The notes beneath the pieces were generated by a model, which saw nothing but the letters and a program-made list of their open reading frames with translations, searched no databases and was not told the DNA's origin. Source: Candidatus Electrothrix rattekaaiensis (lineage in GTDB: Bacteria > Desulfobacterota > Desulfobulbia > Desulfobulbales > Desulfobulbaceae). Taken from it: DNA of 64,000 bases. The DNA lies in assembly GCA_032595675.1 (NCBI GenBank), contig JAVQMD010000001.1:2450640-2514639 (forward strand), read 5' to 3'. Below, piece after piece: positions 19,268 to 28,013 of this stretch (the first letter of the stretch is position 1; each line of letters begins with the position of its first letter). The translations under genes and the position numbers were made by a program.

Positions 19268-19344
19268 GTAGGGGTAGGCCCCTGTGCCTACCCGTTTATA
19301 TGCCGCACGGAACGTTCAGGGCGAACACAGGGATTCGCCCCTAC
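19268..19344. repeat. Dispersed GTAGGGGC-type palindrome pair
   Basis: GTAGGGGTAGGC...GCCTACCCG and CAGGGCGAACA...TTCGCCCCTAC, spaced by about 20 bases. They lie between trkH and the pqiA-like gene, and overlap the open frame upstream of the true pqiA start. Confidence 0.75.
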
Positions 19345-19364
19345 GACAACCCTGCACTGAGGCT

Positions 19365-20711
19365 ATGATTATCAACCCCAAAAAAACTCCTGCGGCTCGC
19401 TTAACAGAGCAATTCACCATCTGCCCGAGCTGTGATCTCCTGCTGGAAGAAATTCAGCCCTCGTCCACCCATACGCCAGTCTGTCCCCGCTGCCTACGTC
19501 GCCTCCACAGAAGACGCCCGGATTCCATCCGCAGAACCTTGGTTCTGTCGCTCACCGGACTCCTGCTCTACCTACCGGCAAACTTCGCGCCCCTGCTCAC
19601 CTTTAATATACTGGGAGCAGCAACAAGCAGCTCGTTGTTTCAGAGCACCTTGAGTATGTTTGATCAGGGAGAATATCTTGTCGGAATCCTTGTGGTACTG
19701 ACCGGCCTTATCTGCCCCTTCATGACCCTGTCTCTCCTGTTCGGAGTATCAGCTGGCCTCTTCCTTGGCTGGCAGCAACGATGGATGAAGGTCTTCCTGC
19801 ACTGGTATCATCATCTGACCGAATGGGCCATGACAGATATCTACCTCATCGCGGTGTTCATCACCATCATCAAAATGAACCATGCAGCGGCAATAGAATA
19901 TAACCTGGGATTTTTCTGCTTTATCGGCCTCGTGGCGGCAACGGTGGCCGCTCAGGCCTCCATTGACCAAAGCCTGTTCTGGGATAGATTGGAGCGGAGC
20001 GAGGACAAGGACAACCAACGCCCGAGGATATCTGTGAAGACAGTAGCGCAAAGCGGCAGAGAGGCGGGCTTACTCCTCTGTCAGAGCTGCCATAAGATCA
20101 CTCTTCTTCCGCCTAGGGATCAGCAGGAAAATCAGTGGGAAAACCAAAAAATGAGCTGCCCCCGTTGCGGCGAGCTGCTCCATATCCGTAAAGAGAATAG
20201 CATCGACCGTTCCTGGGCCCTGATCGTTGCTGCCCTGCTGCTCACTCTGCCAGCTAACCTGCTGCCCATCATGTCGGTATCCAAGCTGGGCAGTGTAACA
20301 CAAAGCACCATCATCGACGGGATCATCCTTTTCTTTCAGGAAGGATCCTACGGCATTGGACTGGTCATCTTAACCGCCTCGGTCCTGGTTCCCCTGTTCA
20401 AGATCACTGGCATGAGCCTGATCCTGATCTCCATCCATAATCAATGGACAACCTGGCTTCGCCACAAGGCCTTAATGTTTCGCTTTATCCAGTTTGTCGG
20501 ACGCTGGTCCATGCTGGATATCTTTGTCATAGCCCTGCTCTGCTCATTGGTGCGCTTTGGTAGCCTCTCCTCGGTGGACACGGCACCGGGAGCCTTGTAT
20601 TTCAGCGCGGTTGTCCTCTGTACCATGTTTGCCGCCATCAGTTTTGATCCCCGGCTGCTCTGGGACAGTGCGGAACAAGGAGCAACTGCCGAGGCTACAA
20701 CAACCGATTAA
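19365..20711 (+). CDS. pqiA: Paraquat-inducible protein A family membrane protein
   Basis: A 448-aa protein made of two PqiA repeats. Each begins with a zinc ribbon (CPSC 20-23 with CPRC 40-43; CQSC with CPRC in the second half) followed by four transmembrane segments containing the family pattern LTLPANLLPIMS / LYLPANFAPLLTF. PqiA works with PqiB/PqiC in lipid transport between the membranes. No MCE-domain gene follows here; a convergent small gene does. The open frame begins at 19284 inside a palindromic repeat, so ATG 19365 is chosen. Confidence 0.88.
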   Translation: MIINPKKTPAARLTEQFTICPSCDLLLEEIQPSSTHTPVCPRCLRRLHRRRPDSIRRTLVLSLTGLLLYLPANFAPLLTFNILGAATSSSLFQSTLSMFDQGEYLVGILVVLTGLICPFMTLSLLFGVSAGLFLGWQQRWMKVFLHWYHHLTEWAMTDIYLIAVFITIIKMNHAAAIEYNLGFFCFIGLVAATVAAQASIDQSLFWDRLERSEDKDNQRPRISVKTVAQSGREAGLLLCQSCHKITLLPPRDQQENQWENQKMSCPRCGELLHIRKENSIDRSWALIVAALLLTLPANLLPIMSVSKLGSVTQSTIIDGIILFFQEGSYGIGLVILTASVLVPLFKITGMSLILISIHNQWTTWLRHKALMFRFIQFVGRWSMLDIFVIALLCSLVRFGSLSSVDTAPGALYFSAVVLCTMFAAISFDPRLLWDSAEQGATAEATTTD

Positions 20712-21046
20712 TTGGGTCGTTCTTCCGCAGTGCCCAGCACCTTGCCCCAAATCTCTTTTTTCATCTCTTCGGCTGGTTCCGGCTCGTTCCATTTGATAAA
20801 TTGCTCCACCACCCGCATAAAATCGCCGTTATCTTTTTTGCATTGATCACAGATAGATTCTGCCTGATCGCGGTACATAATGATCTTACTGGCAGGTTCG
20901 CCAGCAAGGTTGACTGCTGCCATCTTGCGGCAACCGCAATCCAGCCGTATAACGGCTACACCCACTGCATCGGGGCTGCCTTCAAAGATGCCTTCGATCA
21001 TTGCCCGTTCGCCCTTTTCCGGGTTTCTCTTCTCTTCTACTGTCAT
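20708..21046 (-). CDS. Small Cys-motif protein of unknown function
   Basis: A 112-aa protein with RLDCGCRKMA in the first half and SICDQCKKDNGDF in the middle. The two CxC/CxxC pairs could bind a metal. The remainder is acidic and soluble, ending KVLGTAEERPN. No family is recognised. Its stop codon overlaps the pqiA-like stop by four bases in convergent orientation. Confidence 0.65.
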   Translation of the reverse strand: MTVEEKRNPEKGERAMIEGIFEGSPDAVGVAVIRLDCGCRKMAAVNLAGEPASKIIMYRDQAESICDQCKKDNGDFMRVVEQFIKWNEPEPAEEMKKEIWGKVLGTAEERPN

Positions 21047-21189
21047 TGTTTTCTCGTTGTTTTTTTGTATGTGTTAATATTGTAGCTATCACGTCATCTG
21101 CCCTGAATTCCCACAACTTTATTCGCTTCCGTTGCATCGGTCAAGAGGGGATTCCCAACCTTTCTTGCTTTGCTTCTCCTTATGCACAT

Positions 21190-21218
21190 TTGACAAAATG
21201 TACATACTCTCATATTGT
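21190..21218 (+). promoter_or_regulatory. Sigma-70-like promoter with overlapping inverted repeat
   Basis: TTGACA at 21190-21195, a 17-base spacer and TATTGT at 21213-21218. The inverted repeat GTACA (21200-21204) / TGTAC (21216-21220) overlaps the -10 box and could be an autoregulatory operator for the antitoxin gene that starts at 21300. Confidence 0.5.
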
Positions 21219-21299
21219 ACGAGGAGTGTGTAGTCTGCGAAGCTATTTTATTTTGCCGCACATCCTGCGACGTTAATGAGAAATACAGAGGTGCTTAAA

Positions 21300-21554
21300 A
21301 TGCCCGGAACCAAAAGGCTTGTTATTGAATTACCGGAATCTCAACACCGTGCTATCAAGGCTGAAGCATTGATCAGAGGAATATCAATGAAAGAATATGT
21401 GTTGGAAAAATTAGGAAAATGGACTGGAGAGAGTTCAAGTAAGTCTACAGACTCTTTATTTGAGGCATTGAAAGAGGTCAGGGCGTATAAAAATGGTGAA
21501 AAAGAACTTCGTTCCGCTCGTGATTTTTTTTCTGACTCCGATAGAGAAGAGTAG
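21300..21554 (+). CDS. Ribbon-helix-helix-like antitoxin, orphaned
   Basis: An 84-aa protein with an N-terminal RHH-like unit (KRLVIELPESQHRAIKAEAL then GISMKEYVLEKLGKW) and an acidic, Ser-rich C-terminus (SARDFFSDSDREE), the pattern of a DNA-binding antitoxin. ATG 21300 is preferred over 21276 because AGAGGTG lies eight bases ahead and the conserved strand starts there. The next ATG follows its stop directly and begins what looks like a RelE-type toxin that is cut after ten codons. Confidence 0.75.
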   Translation: MPGTKRLVIELPESQHRAIKAEALIRGISMKEYVLEKLGKWTGESSSKSTDSLFEALKEVRAYKNGEKELRSARDFFSDSDREE

Positions 21555-21590
21555 ATGTACAGCGTTAAAATGACAGACACCTTTGGGTAG
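21555..21590 (+). pseudogene. Remnant of a RelE/ParE-type toxin start
   Basis: ATG at 21555 abuts the antitoxin TAG and reads MYSVKMTDTFG before TAG at 21588-21590. M-Y-x-V-x-x-T-x-x-F is a typical start of small RelE-like toxins. The frame breaks exactly where the inverted-repeat element at 21582 begins, and no continuation of the fold is seen beyond 21731. Confidence 0.45.
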
Positions 21591-21731
21591 TCCCTGCAAA
21601 ACAGTACAGGTGAATAATTTCAACGAGTTACACGACTTGCCTTTTGGTGGCGTAATCGTAATTTCAGCTGGTTACATAGCGTAACAGAGGCGTATTTGTA
21701 AACCTGCATTGCTTTGTAGGGACTACCAAAA
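21582..21731. mobile_element. MITE-like element (150 bp) with 30-bp terminal inverted repeats
   Basis: The left end 21582-21611 and right end 21702-21731 are inverted copies matching at 25 of 30 positions (core GGTAGTCCCT / AGGGACTACC); the five differences are transitions. There is no coding frame inside. A target duplication is not clear. The insertion coincides with loss of the toxin gene. Confidence 0.6.
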
Positions 21732-21929
21732 ATTGATTAATAATTGATTTTTTAATGAGGCTCTGCGCAGGAAGCCAGCGTTAATTGATCTGTTTTTAAT
21801 GTCGCATAAGGGATGTAACTCATAGCACCCAGCCAAAATATACTTTCCTTTCATTTCAGAAAAAATTTGTGATATACTCCGTTTAAACTATTGATTCTTT
21901 CACGGAGCATTCTTCACGGAGAAATCCCT
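21732..21929. other. Leader region ahead of the pilT-like pair
   Basis: No gene is seen. The AT-rich part before 21930 likely holds the promoter, and GGAG at about 21917 is the ribosome site for the ATPase gene. Confidence 0.4.
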
Positions 21930-22981
21930 ATGGCGATACTGGATAAGGTCTTCAAGGCCGCAATGGATCTCAAGGCATCAGATATCCATGTGCTGCCCGG
22001 TGAACCGTTTATGATCCGCCGTCTCGGCACGATGATCAGGCTGAAAAGCCAACCCCTAACAGCGGATAATTGCAGAAAGGTTATTTTAGAAATTCTCACC
22101 CCGGAGCAGCGAAAAATCCTGAGCAAAGAAATGCAGCTGGACTTTGCCTACCAGGTCAAGGGATTAGGCAGGTTTAGAGGTAGTGCCATGTTTCATAATA
22201 ACGGTATGAGCTGCATCTTTCGGGCGATCCCCGGAGAAATCCCCTCCTTTGAACAACTGGGCATCCCAGATGTGATGTATAAAATCCTAGAAAATCACCA
22301 GGGCATTGTGCTGGTGACCGGGGCCACCGGCCACGGCAAGACCACCACCCTGGCCGCTATGATAGATTATATCAACACCAATCACGCCCATCATGTCCTC
22401 ACTGTTGAAGATCCCATTGAATTCGTCCATCCCCTGAAAAAAGGGGCTATTAATCAGCGCCAGCTGGGCAAAGACACCCTTTCTTATAGTAATGCCCTCA
22501 AAGGAGCCTTGCGCCAAGATCCAGATATTATCATGATCGGTGAGCTGCGTGATCTTGATACTATTTCCTTGGCCATCTCCGCCTCAGAAACCGGCCATTT
22601 GGTCATCGGCACCCTGTCCACCTCTGGTGCCGCGAAAACCGTGGATCGTATTATTGATTCCTACCCTCCGGGCGAGCAGAATCAAATTCGGGCCATGCTC
22701 AGTGAATCCCTGAAAGCCGTGTTCACTCAGCGGCTCCTGCCTGCCAAGGACGGATCGCAAATGTACTTGGCTGCCGAGGTCATGATCGGCAATCTCTCCA
22801 TCGCCAACCTGATCAAAGACAGCAAGACCTTTCAGATTCGCTCCACCATGCAGATGGGAACCAAGCTGGGCATGAAGCTGATGGACGACTCAGTGCTTGA
22901 GTTGCTCAAAGAAGACAAAATCAGCTTGGAAACAGCGCAGGCCAATATCGATAAAAAGGAACTGCTCAAGCCCTTCATGGC
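21930..22981 (+). CDS. PilT/PilU family type IV pilus retraction ATPase (atypical Walker A)
   Basis: The frame encodes a PilT-family hexameric ATPase of about 350 residues that disassembles type IV pili at the inner membrane. The N-terminal PAS-like part (KASDIHVLPGEPFMIRRLG) is followed by Walker A GATGHGKTTT (131-140), the Asp/His-box region VEDPIEFVH, Walker B region DPDIIMIGELRD and the arginine-containing ETGHLVIGTLST. Walker A has His where Ser is usual (GPTGSGKST). The frame is open from 21891, but ATG 21930 starts the conserved region. It is followed after a gap of about 40 bases by a second PilT; pairs of this sort are usually PilT plus PilU. The C-terminus ends LLKPFMAK with the stop near 22988. 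Confidence 0.85.
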
Positions 22982-23024
22982 TAAATAAAACCCGGAAACA
23001 AGAGGGAAAGGACAGGAAAAGGAT

Positions 23025-24089
23025 ATGACAATAATTGATGGGTACTTCACCCAGATGAAGGAACGCGGGGCCAGTGACCTGCACATGGTCATCGGTTTTC
23101 CACCGATGTTGCGCCTGCGGGGCGAACTGGTGCCTCTTGACGAGCCGGTTTTAACCCCGGAAAGCAACCGAAAAATACTCTTCGAGATCCTGGATGAGGA
23201 TCAGCAGGCCGCGATTGACAGAAACAGAGATTTTGACAAGGCCTATGCCCTGGAGGGAGTAGGCCGCTTCCGTTGCAATCTCTTTTATCAGCAGCGGGGG
23301 ATCGGTGCGGTTTTTCGGATTATTCCGGCCAAGATTCTCACTGTGGATCAGCTGGGCCTGCCTGATGTGGTTAGAAAATTTGCTGATTACGTGCGCGGGA
23401 TGGTCCTGGTTACCGGACCAACCGGTAGCGGTAAATCAACCACCATGGCCGCGATTATCGACCTGATCAACGATAAACACGCCAAGCATATTATCACCAT
23501 TGAAGATCCGCTGGAATTTGTCCATCCCAATAAAAAATGCGTCTTTTCCCAACGGGAGATCGGCAGCCATGCAACCAGCTTTGGCAAGGCCCTGTCTGTG
23601 GCTAACCGGGAAGATCCCGACATCATTCTGGTCGGTGAGATGCGTGATCTGGAAACCATCTCTCTGGCCCTGACCTGTGCCGAGCTGGGCATCCTGGTCT
23701 TCGGCACTCTGCACACCAACAGCGCAGCCAAGACCATTGACCGGATCATTAACGCCTTTCCGGCTGATGAACAGGCCCAGACCCGAACCATGTTGGCTGA
23801 CTCGCTTAAGGGCGTGGTGGCCCAGCAGCTTCTTAAAACTAAGGACGGCAAAGGACGCTGTGCAGCCCTAGAGATCCTGATCGGCTCCAATGCCTTGGCC
23901 AGTATCATCCGGGAGGGCAAGATCAACCAGATTGAGTCCATGATCCAGACCGGTACTTCCCAAGGAATGCAGACGATGGATCAGCATCTTCAGCAACTGA
24001 TTGACGCAGATAAGATCACGGTTGAGGCGGCTCGGGAAAAGGCGATCAATAAAACCCTGTTCCCGCTGCCGGATACAGAAGAGGAATAG
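23025..24089 (+). CDS. pilT: PilT family type IV pilus retraction ATPase
   Basis: A 354-aa ATPase with the full set of PilT signatures: ASDLHMVIGFPPMLRLRGEL at the N-terminus, Walker A GPTGSGKST (131-139), IEDPLEFVH, Walker B DPDIILVGEMRD, AELGILVFGTLHTNSA (His box) and IIREGKINQIESMIQTG near the C-terminus, corresponding to the AIRNLIRE-like motif required for retraction. It is probably co-transcribed with the upstream paralogue. Which of the two is PilT and which PilU-like is judged only from the Walker A and C-terminal motifs. Confidence 0.9.
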   Translation: MTIIDGYFTQMKERGASDLHMVIGFPPMLRLRGELVPLDEPVLTPESNRKILFEILDEDQQAAIDRNRDFDKAYALEGVGRFRCNLFYQQRGIGAVFRIIPAKILTVDQLGLPDVVRKFADYVRGMVLVTGPTGSGKSTTMAAIIDLINDKHAKHIITIEDPLEFVHPNKKCVFSQREIGSHATSFGKALSVANREDPDIILVGEMRDLETISLALTCAELGILVFGTLHTNSAAKTIDRIINAFPADEQAQTRTMLADSLKGVVAQQLLKTKDGKGRCAALEILIGSNALASIIREGKINQIESMIQTGTSQGMQTMDQHLQQLIDADKITVEAAREKAINKTLFPLPDTEEE

Positions 24090-24127
24090 AACCCGAAAGA
24101 ACCCGAAAGAACTCGGTGATGAGCGAC

Positions 24128-24147
24128 GCCCGGAGGCCCCTCCGGGC
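24128..24147. terminator. Hairpin between convergent genes
   Basis: GCCCGGAG-GCCC-CTCCGGGC, a perfect 8-bp stem with a four-base loop, between the ends of pilT and the SDR gene. Only a short TTATT follows, so termination is plausible but not certain. Confidence 0.5.
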
Positions 24148-24162
24148 TTATTCCTCCGAGGT

Positions 24163-24870
24163 TTATCTCGGAAAAGCCCCGTTATTGATATCAACACAGG
24201 TTCCGTTGATGTACTCTGGGCAATCCGTTGCCAGCCAAAACATCGCCTCAGCCACCTCTTCTGGATAGGCAAACCTGCCGGTATAGACAGCTTCTTTTAT
24301 CGCCTTTTTTCTCGGCTCCGGGATAATAGCCAGCATATCCGTTTCCACAGGACCGGCAGCAACCGCATTCACCACAATACCCTGCGGCCCAAGGAGCTTA
24401 GCAAAGCTCTTGGTCATATTAATGAGCCCGGCCTTGGTTATACCGTACCAGATATCAGGATGGCCGATCTCTCCGGCGATTGAGGCGTTATTGACGATCC
24501 GGCCATATCCTTTTGCAATCATGGTCCTGGACAGCTCGGTTATCAGGGCGGCAGGAGCCTGAAGATTAATCTTGAGGATCTGGTCGATCTTTTCCTGGGG
24601 ATATTCCTGATAGGGTAGCGCAAACATCACTCCGGCATTATTTAATAAGATGTCTATTGCCGGAAGTTGGGCCACCAGATCGGGAATACCGGCGATATTG
24701 CTGAGGTCATACTCGATCATCTCGACCTGCGGATGATCCTTGAGCGGAAAGTCGACAAAATCCCTGGCAAGGACGTAGACCGTATGACCAGCCTGGATAA
24801 ACTTCTCTGTTGCCGCTAAACCAATTCCCTTATTGCCGCCTGTTATCAAAATGTTCCTGCTTGTACTCAT
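24163..24870 (-). CDS. Short-chain dehydrogenase/reductase (SDR) family oxidoreductase
   Basis: A 235-aa classical SDR: NAD(P)-binding TGGNKGIG near the N-terminus, LLNNAGVMF, the catalytic Ser in NNASIAGE, and Tyr/Lys in WYGITKAGL. The C-terminal part reads GPVETDML and ends with NGTCVDINNGAFPR. The presence of LARDF at the end of the second beta strand gives no clear NAD or NADP preference. The substrate is unknown. It is convergent with pilT. Confidence 0.9.
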   Translation of the reverse strand: MSTSRNILITGGNKGIGLAATEKFIQAGHTVYVLARDFVDFPLKDHPQVEMIEYDLSNIAGIPDLVAQLPAIDILLNNAGVMFALPYQEYPQEKIDQILKINLQAPAALITELSRTMIAKGYGRIVNNASIAGEIGHPDIWYGITKAGLINMTKSFAKLLGPQGIVVNAVAAGPVETDMLAIIPEPRKKAIKEAVYTGRFAYPEEVAEAMFWLATDCPEYINGTCVDINNGAFPR

Positions 24871-25045
24871 CTTCTCCTCTTGCTTTTGTTTTTACTTCCT
24901 GCCGGAGTGGCTCTTTTAGCTTCCCGTGAAAAGCGAAAAAGCCCCGGCCCGTGCATAATCGTAATTGCGCAGGCAGATGGAACGGCGGTGGTGGATGTCG
25001 GGATTGTATGGCATGGCGAATTATTGGATATGCCGTGGTTGTCCC

Positions 25046-25075
25046 GTAGGGGCGGTTCGCGAACCGCCCTTACGA
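25046..25075. repeat. Dispersed GTAGGGGC-type palindrome
   Basis: GTAGGGGCGGTTC/GAACCGCCCTTAC, nearly perfect dyad. Confidence 0.75.
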
Positions 25076-25201
25076 ATCTGCCGGAATCGCGATAGCTATC
25101 TCTTGCCCAGTAATTTTCGGCGAGGTGTACGAAAAAAGTGCTACGTCCCCTATTTCCCCAAAACGAGACAAAGTGTGGGGAATACTGTGGGGAATAAAAA
25201 A

Positions 25202-25230
25202 GGGAGTCAACGGAAAATCCGTTAACTCCC
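25202..25230 (-). terminator. Original tRNA-Arg terminator, now stranded at the left end of the element
   Basis: GGGAGT-C-AACGGA-AAA-TCCGTT-A-ACTCCC; on the minus strand the hairpin is followed by TTTTTTATT. It sits just beyond the 3' end of the partial tRNA copy and has the same architecture, including one C/A mismatch, as the hairpin at 36553-36580. Confidence 0.75.
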
Positions 25231-25231
25231 C

Positions 25232-25290
25232 GATATATTTGGTACGCCAAGCAGGATTCGAACCTGCGACCTACGGCTTAGAAGGCCGTT
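25232..25290 (-). repeat. Left attachment site (partial tRNA-Arg, not functional)
   Basis: 59 bases identical to 36582-36640, including CCA end, T-arm and anticodon arm of tRNA-Arg. After 25290 the D-arm and 5' acceptor strand are missing (TCACTC instead of GCTCTA), so no tRNA can form. Confidence 0.92.
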
Positions 25291-25401
25291 TCACTCTCTT
25301 TCCCCCCTTTTACCACTTTCTACATAACCATACGTAACAACGAAAATTTCCGCAACACTCCTTTCCCTTGACTTACTCGCAAATACTGTTAAATTGATTC
25401 T

Positions 25402-25425
25402 ATCTGCTGGGGATAGTGCTGGGGA
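25402..25425. repeat. Terminal 24-bp repeat, left (likely recombinase arm site)
   Basis: ATCTGCTGGGGATAGTGCTG followed by GGGA, identical to 36519-36542. Each copy contains TGCTGGGGA twice. A diverged version (GTGTGGGGAATACTGTGGGG) occurs at 25173-25192 outside the element. Confidence 0.75.
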
Positions 25426-25460
25426 TACGCTGGGACAATATTTCAAGAGAGGGAGAGGAA

Positions 25461-26606
25461 ATGCCACGTCAGAAACGGGTGAAAACAAAATATCCCGGAG
25501 TTTATTACATTCAAGGTGAGGCGGTCGGGCGCACCGGCAAAGAAAGAATCTATTATATTTTCTACCGGAAGAACGGAAAGCAGGTTGAGGAAAAAGCAGG
25601 CCGTCAATATCAGGATGATATGACCCCCGCCAGAGCTGCCGGTATCCGTGCGGAGCGGATCGAAGGAAAGCATAAGAGCAACCGGGACGAACGCAAAGCG
25701 GCAGAGGCCGTTAAACACCGCTGGACAACCGACAGACTATGGGAAGCATACCGGGCGCAGTTACCAAAGAACAGAGCCACCCGTACCGATTCCGGCAGAT
25801 ATGAAGCGCACCTGAAAAAACCCTTTGGCAACAAGGAACCAAAAGATATTGTTAAACTGGATACCGACCGGGTACGGATCAACCTGTTAAAGACGCATTC
25901 GCCGCAGACCGTCAAGCATGTGCTGGTACTGCTCAAGCGGATAATCAATTTCGGGTACGGGCAAGGCTGGATTGCTCCCCTTGCGTTTAAGATAACCATC
26001 CCCCGTGTTGACAACATCAAGACTGAAGACCTGACCCCGGAGCAGTTGCAAAGCCTCTTTGATGTTCTCGAAACCACCCACCGCACCACAGCGGCCCATA
26101 TGATGAAGCTGGTTCTTTTTACCGGGCTGCGGCGTGGGGAAATGTTCAAGCTGCAATGGGATGATATTGACTTTGAGCGGGGTTTTATCCATATCCGGGA
26201 ACCCAAGGGCGGCAAGAGTCAGAAAATCCCGTTAAACAGCAGCGCAAGAGAGTTGCTGCAATCCGTGCCCAAGCAGGACAGCGAATATATTTTTCCGGCC
26301 AGGGGGGGCGGGCCGCGTAAGGATATTTCCAAGGACGTGAGAGCCATTAAAGAGGCTGCTGGCCTTCCTGCCGACTTCAGGCCATTGCACGGGCTGCGGC
26401 ATGTGTACGCCACCATGCTTGCCAACAGCGGCAAGGTGGATATGTTCACGCTGCAAAAGCTCATGACGCATAAAAGCCCGCAGATGACACAACGGTACGC
26501 CCATCACCGGGATGAGGCCATGCAACGGGCCTCGAATGAGGTCAGCGGGATTCTTGAGGATGCGCTTTCGATGCAGGGTGAGGAGCCGAAAGAGGCGGTC
26601 GGGTGA
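25461..26606 (+). CDS. Tyrosine recombinase (phage-type integrase)
   Basis: A 381-aa site-specific recombinase. The N-terminal arm-binding/DUF4102-like segment (PGVYYIQGEAVGRTGKERIY) is followed by a SAM-like core-binding domain (about 90-180) and a catalytic domain with R224 (TGLRRGE), K252, H310-x-x-R313 (HGLRH), H337 and nucleophile Y346 (RYAHH). ATG 25461 follows GAGAGGAA; the open frame begins at 25416 within the repeat region. Its place next to the left att repeat fits the enzyme that inserted the element in tRNA-Arg. Confidence 0.95.
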   Translation: MPRQKRVKTKYPGVYYIQGEAVGRTGKERIYYIFYRKNGKQVEEKAGRQYQDDMTPARAAGIRAERIEGKHKSNRDERKAAEAVKHRWTTDRLWEAYRAQLPKNRATRTDSGRYEAHLKKPFGNKEPKDIVKLDTDRVRINLLKTHSPQTVKHVLVLLKRIINFGYGQGWIAPLAFKITIPRVDNIKTEDLTPEQLQSLFDVLETTHRTTAAHMMKLVLFTGLRRGEMFKLQWDDIDFERGFIHIREPKGGKSQKIPLNSSARELLQSVPKQDSEYIFPARGGGPRKDISKDVRAIKEAAGLPADFRPLHGLRHVYATMLANSGKVDMFTLQKLMTHKSPQMTQRYAHHRDEAMQRASNEVSGILEDALSMQGEEPKEAVG

Positions 26607-26646
26607 CAAGTTTACCCGAAGAACAAAGGAAAGGATCATAGATTAT

Positions 26647-27507
26647 ATGGACAAAAAAGAAGCCGCGTTCGAGGTTGCAAAAAAGCACTCTGATTCTTTA
26701 GGTAAGGCGACTCTTGAATACATGAATCTGACAGGCCAGATAAAGGATGGTTTGCAACAGCGGATTGATAAAGAATGTAAAGAATGCTTGTTACCTTTTA
26801 ATGATGAATTGGGGTGTGACGATATTAAGAAGGAAGGCGGTTGCTTTCTTTCAGATGCAGATGCGATAAAATATTGCAGCAGTTTTCGTATCGCACAAAA
26901 AGAAATGCTTGATCTTCTACCGAACTACAGGCATCCAACAAAAGGCATTCTGGCTGACCTTGAGATATTTTTCGGTGACACAGGATGTGAATTTTTTGAC
27001 ACAGAATGGCCTGCCTGGATGAAAAATGATAATTTTCGGGAAGTTCCGCCAGAGTTATATAAAGAAATCCGAGAGTATGTTAGAGATGCCGAATATATTA
27101 AAAAGCATCTTATCCCAGAATACAAAAAGTTGGAATCGTTGGTTGCCGCTGCCCGTGAAGCCTATAAAGAAAGAGATAAAGACGACTCGCACAAAAGGAA
27201 TGCGCGGGTGGTGCAGGCATTGGGCCTAAGTAGCGGAAAGAAGGGAAACAGGCTATCCAGAGATCATCGTGGGGCGTATGAAAAATATGTCCGGCTGGTG
27301 CGTAATGAAGGCAAGAGCCGGAAAGAATCTCTTGAACTTGTGCAGCAAGAGTTTGACTACAACAGCGTTGATTCAGCAAGAAAGTCTCTTTATGCAGAAT
27401 TACGAAAAGTCAAAAATTGGTGGTCCAGCCGAGACGACCTTGATTCGGAACGCTCCTGCTTCTCAGAAAATTACTGGAAAGCTTTGATACCTTCCAAGAA
27501 ACCATAG
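26647..27507 (+). CDS. Uncharacterised element protein
   Basis: A 286-aa soluble protein that I cannot assign. It contains Cys pairs (ECKECLLPFNDELGC, DIKKEGGCFL), an acidic middle part (PELYKEIREYVRDAEYIKKH) and a basic C-terminal region (SSGKKGNRLSRDHRGAYEKY) with helical content that might bind DNA (SRKESLELVQQEFDYNSVDS resembles a helix-turn-helix). The frame is open from 26512 within the integrase gene; the first ATG beyond the integrase end is 26647. It is close behind the integrase and may be co-transcribed. Confidence 0.7.
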   Translation: MDKKEAAFEVAKKHSDSLGKATLEYMNLTGQIKDGLQQRIDKECKECLLPFNDELGCDDIKKEGGCFLSDADAIKYCSSFRIAQKEMLDLLPNYRHPTKGILADLEIFFGDTGCEFFDTEWPAWMKNDNFREVPPELYKEIREYVRDAEYIKKHLIPEYKKLESLVAAAREAYKERDKDDSHKRNARVVQALGLSSGKKGNRLSRDHRGAYEKYVRLVRNEGKSRKESLELVQQEFDYNSVDSARKSLYAELRKVKNWWSSRDDLDSERSCFSENYWKALIPSKKP

Positions 27508-27624
27508 CCTTTTGAAACTTCTGTAGCGTTCTTTACTTCCTCCTTCTATCTTCCTCTCTTTTTTCTGCCTGTACTTTAGGTAATTCACTTTCTCAATACC
27601 CCTACCATACTTTTTCAAAGGCAT

Positions 27625-27650
27625 AATAAAATCAATATACTGATTTTATT
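27625..27650. promoter_or_regulatory. 10-bp perfect inverted repeat upstream of the AlpA-like gene
   Basis: AATAAAATCA-ATATAC-TGATTTTATT, in an AT-rich stretch 139 bases ahead of the regulator. It could be an operator or a hairpin. The rest of 27508-27788 shows nothing else. Confidence 0.4.
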
Positions 27651-27788
27651 TATGTAATTTATTACGTCCTTATTAATGGAACGGTATTCTCATCTATGCA
27701 TGAGTATAAGTAGATTGAAATGAGGGACAGACAGGTTCCTGAAAAGCATTCATAGTAAATTTCTCACTACTTAATAGAAGGTGAAACA

Positions 27789-27992
27789 ATGACAGCACCA
27801 AGATGGATTACAGAAAAAGACGTGGCAGAAATGACCGGGCGGGCAGTACAAACCTTGCGGAATGACCGCTGCAAATGCAAGGGCATTCCCTATTCCAAAA
27901 TAGGCGCATCCATCCGCTACAAGGTTGAGGATGTAGTTTCCTTTATGGAAGGTCACCGGATCATTCCCAAGAAAGAGGGGCTGACACAGTAA
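27789..27992 (+). CDS. AlpA/excisionase-like helix-turn-helix protein
   Basis: A 67-aa winged-helix DNA-binding protein of the HTH_17/AlpA-Xis type: WITEKDVAEMTGRAVQTLRN is the helix-turn-helix, followed by the wing with IPYSKIGASIRYKVEDVVSF. Such proteins act as directionality factors or integrase regulators. GAAGGTGAAACA precedes the ATG. It is followed 21 bases later by the 148-aa gene. Confidence 0.85.
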   Translation: MTAPRWITEKDVAEMTGRAVQTLRNDRCKCKGIPYSKIGASIRYKVEDVVSFMEGHRIIPKKEGLTQ

Positions 27993-28013
27993 CCCGGTAA
28001 TAGAGGTTCAATA

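Larger units (their letters stand above)
24871..25231. other. Chromosomal flank of the integrative element
   Basis: No gene is supported. It contains a palindrome at 25046-25075 and, at 25170-25231, the GTGGGGA repeat and tRNA-proximal terminator described separately. Confidence 0.6.

Noticed and set aside
25239-25290. Second tRNA-Arg gene
   Set aside because: Only the anticodon arm, T-arm and CCA end are present; the D-arm and 5' acceptor strand are missing, so it is the displaced att copy.
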